Shown one piece after another: positions 61,914-64,000 of a stretch of DNA of 64,000 bases (positions are counted from its first letter, which is position 1; each line of letters starts with the position of its first letter). The position numbers were made by a program, and so were the translations under genes. The DNA is from Nitrospira moscoviensis (lineage in GTDB: Bacteria > Nitrospirota > Nitrospiria > Nitrospirales > Nitrospiraceae), in the NCBI RefSeq assembly GCF_001273775.1, contig NZ_CP011801.1:2768001-2832000 (forward strand), read 5' to 3'. The notes beneath the pieces are model-generated. The model saw only the letters and a program-made list of their open reading frames with translations. It was not told the origin of the DNA and searched no databases.

Positions 61914-62200
61914 GACGGCAAGTATAGAGAGGAGAGTGCATCCCGTCAATTTTCACCCTGGTTGCCAAGATCCCGAACCAAAGAACACGCTCCACACTTA
62001 TATATTCGCCTGCTCTCCTGCCTGTTCGAGGCCCCGCTCATTCTGATTCACCGTTTCCGCCCCACAGCTGAGTTGGTTCGGGTCTCACACGCAACGAAAG
62101 GGCCTCACGGGCGGATGGGTGGAGTGAACACGGTCGGGCTGTTCGCCGCGACAGGACCCGCGGAAAGCCTGATGACAGCAGATTTATTTTCGGATTAGGG
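61914..62200. other. Intergenic region, nothing recognised
   Basis: About 290 nt between two leftward small genes. No terminator, RNA gene or repeat stands out, and the open frames present do not look like proteins. It presumably carries the promoter of the exported-protein gene at 61913. Confidence 0.35.
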
Positions 62201-62470
62201 CTAGGGCTCGATCTTCTGAATGTACGCCGCGTACCCGTCTTTCGTCACAAAGACCCGCACCTCGTCTCCCGGTATGGCGCCATCCCGGCGGGAGTGCTCA
62301 TCAACGGAGATCAAAAGCTCTTGACCGCTGAGATCGAGGATCACGTAGCGATTCTCCTCGATGGCGAGCACGGTGCCTCTCATCCCGTCGAGTCCGCATC
62401 CCACAAGACAAAGGCTGAGACCTGCTGTCGCCGTCAATCTAAACATGCTGAACACGCTATCCAGTCCCAT
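62201..62470 (-). CDS. Small lipoprotein with OB-like C-terminal part
   Basis: An 89-residue protein with a signal peptide ending SLCLVGC (Cys25), followed by a short beta-rich part: MRGTVLAIEENRYVILDLSG, GDEVRVFVTKDGYAAYIQ. This resembles an OB-fold or DUF5666-type cofactor-free domain. It lies 22 nt downstream of the outer-membrane protein gene, so the two are co-transcribed. Function unknown. Confidence 0.65.
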   Translation of the reverse strand: MGLDSVFSMFRLTATAGLSLCLVGCGLDGMRGTVLAIEENRYVILDLSGQELLISVDEHSRRDGAIPGDEVRVFVTKDGYAAYIQKIEP

Positions 62471-62492
62471 CGCTACCCTCCTGGCCTCACCA

Positions 62493-63413
62493 TCAGCGAA
62501 AAGGAAAGACGTCGTCCATCAAAAACCGTAGGCCGATCTGAAGCGTATAGTTCCACCCTGGGCCCGTCTCGATTCCAGCCCCGACGCCCGAGCCGATCCC
62601 TCCGTCGCGAACCCCTCGGAGAACAAGATCCCACTGGAGATTCGGGGTCTTGTACCAGCGGAACCCCACCTGATAGGCGGGGAATTCCTCCTCGAAGCTG
62701 AACGGATCACCATTGAAGACCTCGCCCAGAACTCGAAGTTCTCGGCTGATCGGCGTAATCACCTCGAAGCCGGCAGCCCAGTACAGTTTGTTTGTCCACC
62801 GTCCTCCGAGCCCGGCATTGTATTGCCCTTTGGTCCCCAGATTGACATGAATCGCCAGGCCATTATCGTAGGGATCGGTGCTGTCTTGCGGGGTGAAGAG
62901 GAACCAACTGACGTGCAGCATGTTATACGAGTTCCAGAGCTGTTTGTTTCCACTGAGTGGCGCCAAGACGGCTGCAGCCGCGGACACCGATGGAACGAGG
63001 CCGAAGGAACGGTAGAGGACATACTTCGGCTGAAACACGAGATCCTGCGGGGTCATTTTGTTGTTTTCATACTGAAACCCGAAACCTCCTCCAATAATCT
63101 CCAACCGGTCCGTTACGGAGCTGCCCTGCAGCGAACGAACCTCGAAACCCGGCGTACGACCCCGGCCCAGGGTGATGCCCCCGAAGTTTTCCACCTCAAG
63201 CTGTCCTGGATAGACCACCCGGGCATCGTCGGTCACGAAGGGCCGTACAGCGAACACTTCCGAGGGCGGCAAGAAGGCGACCATCATCGCGAAGAGGCTT
63301 CCCAACCAGGGATATCGCAGATATCCTTGGAGCCCCGCCCGGGCCGTAGCGGGAGCTGAGGCGCGACCGTGGGGAGGTGGATTCTTGTGAGAGAGAAGCA
63401 GAATGAACGCCAT
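62493..63413 (-). CDS. Outer-membrane transporter-like protein (MetA-pathway family style)
   Basis: A 306-residue outer-membrane barrel protein starting MAFILLLSHK; a longer start at 63461 adds 16 residues. VRPFVTDDARVVYPGQLEVE then NFGG is a typical opening of the PF13557-style phenol-degradation/transporter proteins. Strands such as HVNLGTKGQYNAGLGGRWTN and the closing YTLQIGLRFLMDDVFPFR, with a terminal aromatic pattern, support a barrel. Substrate unknown. Confidence 0.7.
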   Translation of the reverse strand: MAFILLLSHKNPPPHGRASAPATARAGLQGYLRYPWLGSLFAMMVAFLPPSEVFAVRPFVTDDARVVYPGQLEVENFGGITLGRGRTPGFEVRSLQGSSVTDRLEIIGGGFGFQYENNKMTPQDLVFQPKYVLYRSFGLVPSVSAAAAVLAPLSGNKQLWNSYNMLHVSWFLFTPQDSTDPYDNGLAIHVNLGTKGQYNAGLGGRWTNKLYWAAGFEVITPISRELRVLGEVFNGDPFSFEEEFPAYQVGFRWYKTPNLQWDLVLRGVRDGGIGSGVGAGIETGPGWNYTLQIGLRFLMDDVFPFR

Positions 63414-63758
63414 GATAAAGTTCCTATTGCCCGTCCACGCAGGCCGGGCAGGAACTGCCATGACGCTCGTGGATCAGAAAACGAGATGAACAGACCAGCC
63501 AGCGCCCCAGGATGCGGTGGCAGGCCTTGAGGTGGTTGGGCCTATGTGAGGCAGAGTACTACCCCCAGGATCCATTCTCATCACTCCGGCAACCTCCCCC
63601 TTCTGGCGCTTATCCACGGGATCGCAGAAGAGGAGGCGATTGAGTTGCGAAGCGTCTTGTACAGAAAGCGTGAATGCCTGTCAAGCACAAGCTTCCGCGA
63701 AGCGTATCTTTTCTTCAATCCGCCGGGTTGGGCGTCCGACAACGCTGGGTGATGATCG
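63414..63758. other. Intergenic region, nothing recognised
   Basis: About 345 nt between the barrel-protein gene and a small leftward frame. Weak frames occur on both strands without family resemblance. The promoter of the barrel-protein operon should lie near 63420-63480. Confidence 0.35.
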
Positions 63759-63941
63759 TTATGGATTGGGATTGCAGCCTTCAAAGATCGCTTCACAGTG
63801 GTCCAAGGCATCGATACCGCTCGGAACAGATCGATAGCCAATGTCTGTAACCCGATCCCTTTCCAGCAGCACGCTCGCCCAGCAGCCGCGGTGGGCACGT
63901 GGAAAACTTCCTTTCGATGTCGGAAAGGATTTTTCCAGCAT
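63759..63941 (-). CDS. Small hypothetical protein with strong ribosome site
   Basis: A 60-residue frame, MLEKSFPTSKGSFPRAHRGC ... with a well-formed AAGGAG site 6 nt upstream of the ATG, the main reason to call it. The C-terminal half, VTDIGYRSVPSGIDALDHCE then AIFEGCNPNP, looks like a folded peptide with three cysteines overall. No family is recognised. It is the last leftward gene visible before the window end. Confidence 0.45.
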   Translation of the reverse strand: MLEKSFPTSKGSFPRAHRGCWASVLLERDRVTDIGYRSVPSGIDALDHCEAIFEGCNPNP

Positions 63942-64000
63942 TGACGTCTCCTTATAGTAGAGAAAGAGGACACTATCATTCTGGACCGCTTCACGGATTG

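Overview
The window is GC-rich and gene-dense, and its gene content fits a nitrite-oxidising Nitrospira-like bacterium. The pointers are an SbtA/SbtB bicarbonate uptake pair, a stand-alone NAD-type isocitrate dehydrogenase, a bd-type oxidase, many small secreted proteins and several isolated receiver-domain proteins. The genus is inferred from gene content, not proven. No tRNA, rRNA or CRISPR array was seen.

Region 1 (1-9.2 kb): a heavy-metal RND efflux operon read leftwards (czcC-czcB-czcA, the last running off the window), preceded by a small CPCH-motif protein. Next to it is a second, decayed copy of the same layout: a paralogous CPCH protein followed by a TolC-family gene cut after about 100 codons. 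A lipoprotein and a ZIP metal transporter follow on the plus strand.

Region 2 (9.2-25.05 kb): an accessory island of defence-like and broken genes. It opens with a multiply frameshifted glnS remnant, a short RadC-like protein, a secreted protein built from 12-residue NPIN repeats, an AlpA-like HTH protein, a GIY-YIG nuclease and an RNase H-like remnant. Its centre is a bacterial ubiquitin-like conjugation operon at 13975-15925: a ubiquitin-like domain fused to an E2-like domain, a JAMM peptidase and an E1-like adenylating enzyme. A divergent XRE repressor plus ImmA-type protease faces it, and an 8-8-8 palindrome overlaps the predicted promoter between them. Beyond a thermonuclease remnant lies a tightly packed leftward operon (20287 to 16182): HTH, SNF2 helicase (truncated), HhH glycosylase (truncated), SLOG/TIR-like protein, DEDDh exonuclease, unknown protein, gamma-glutamylcyclotransferase-like protein. 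Four IS elements (IS5, IS630 nested in a second IS5-type element, IS110) close the island.

Region 3 (25-49 kb): a mostly leftward backbone. It holds three single-domain response regulators placed around sua5 and folC, an IPT/TIG-repeat surface protein, cysD without cysN, isocitrate dehydrogenase with a small companion, sbtA/sbtB, modA next to a porin, larB, a DUF6671 protein, bioD carrying a palindromic element in its 3' end, a methyltransferase and ilvD.

Region 4 (49-64 kb): an envelope, stress and respiration block. It contains an NhaR-type LysR regulator, PsiE, translationally coupled cydA-cydB-sthA, HtpX, a manC-htrA-usp operon, a BamA/TamA-like barrel protein and small secreted proteins. 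A three-part promoter-like motif with exact spacing occurs only in front of the small secreted protein beside nhaR and in front of manC-htrA-usp, which suggests a shared regulon.
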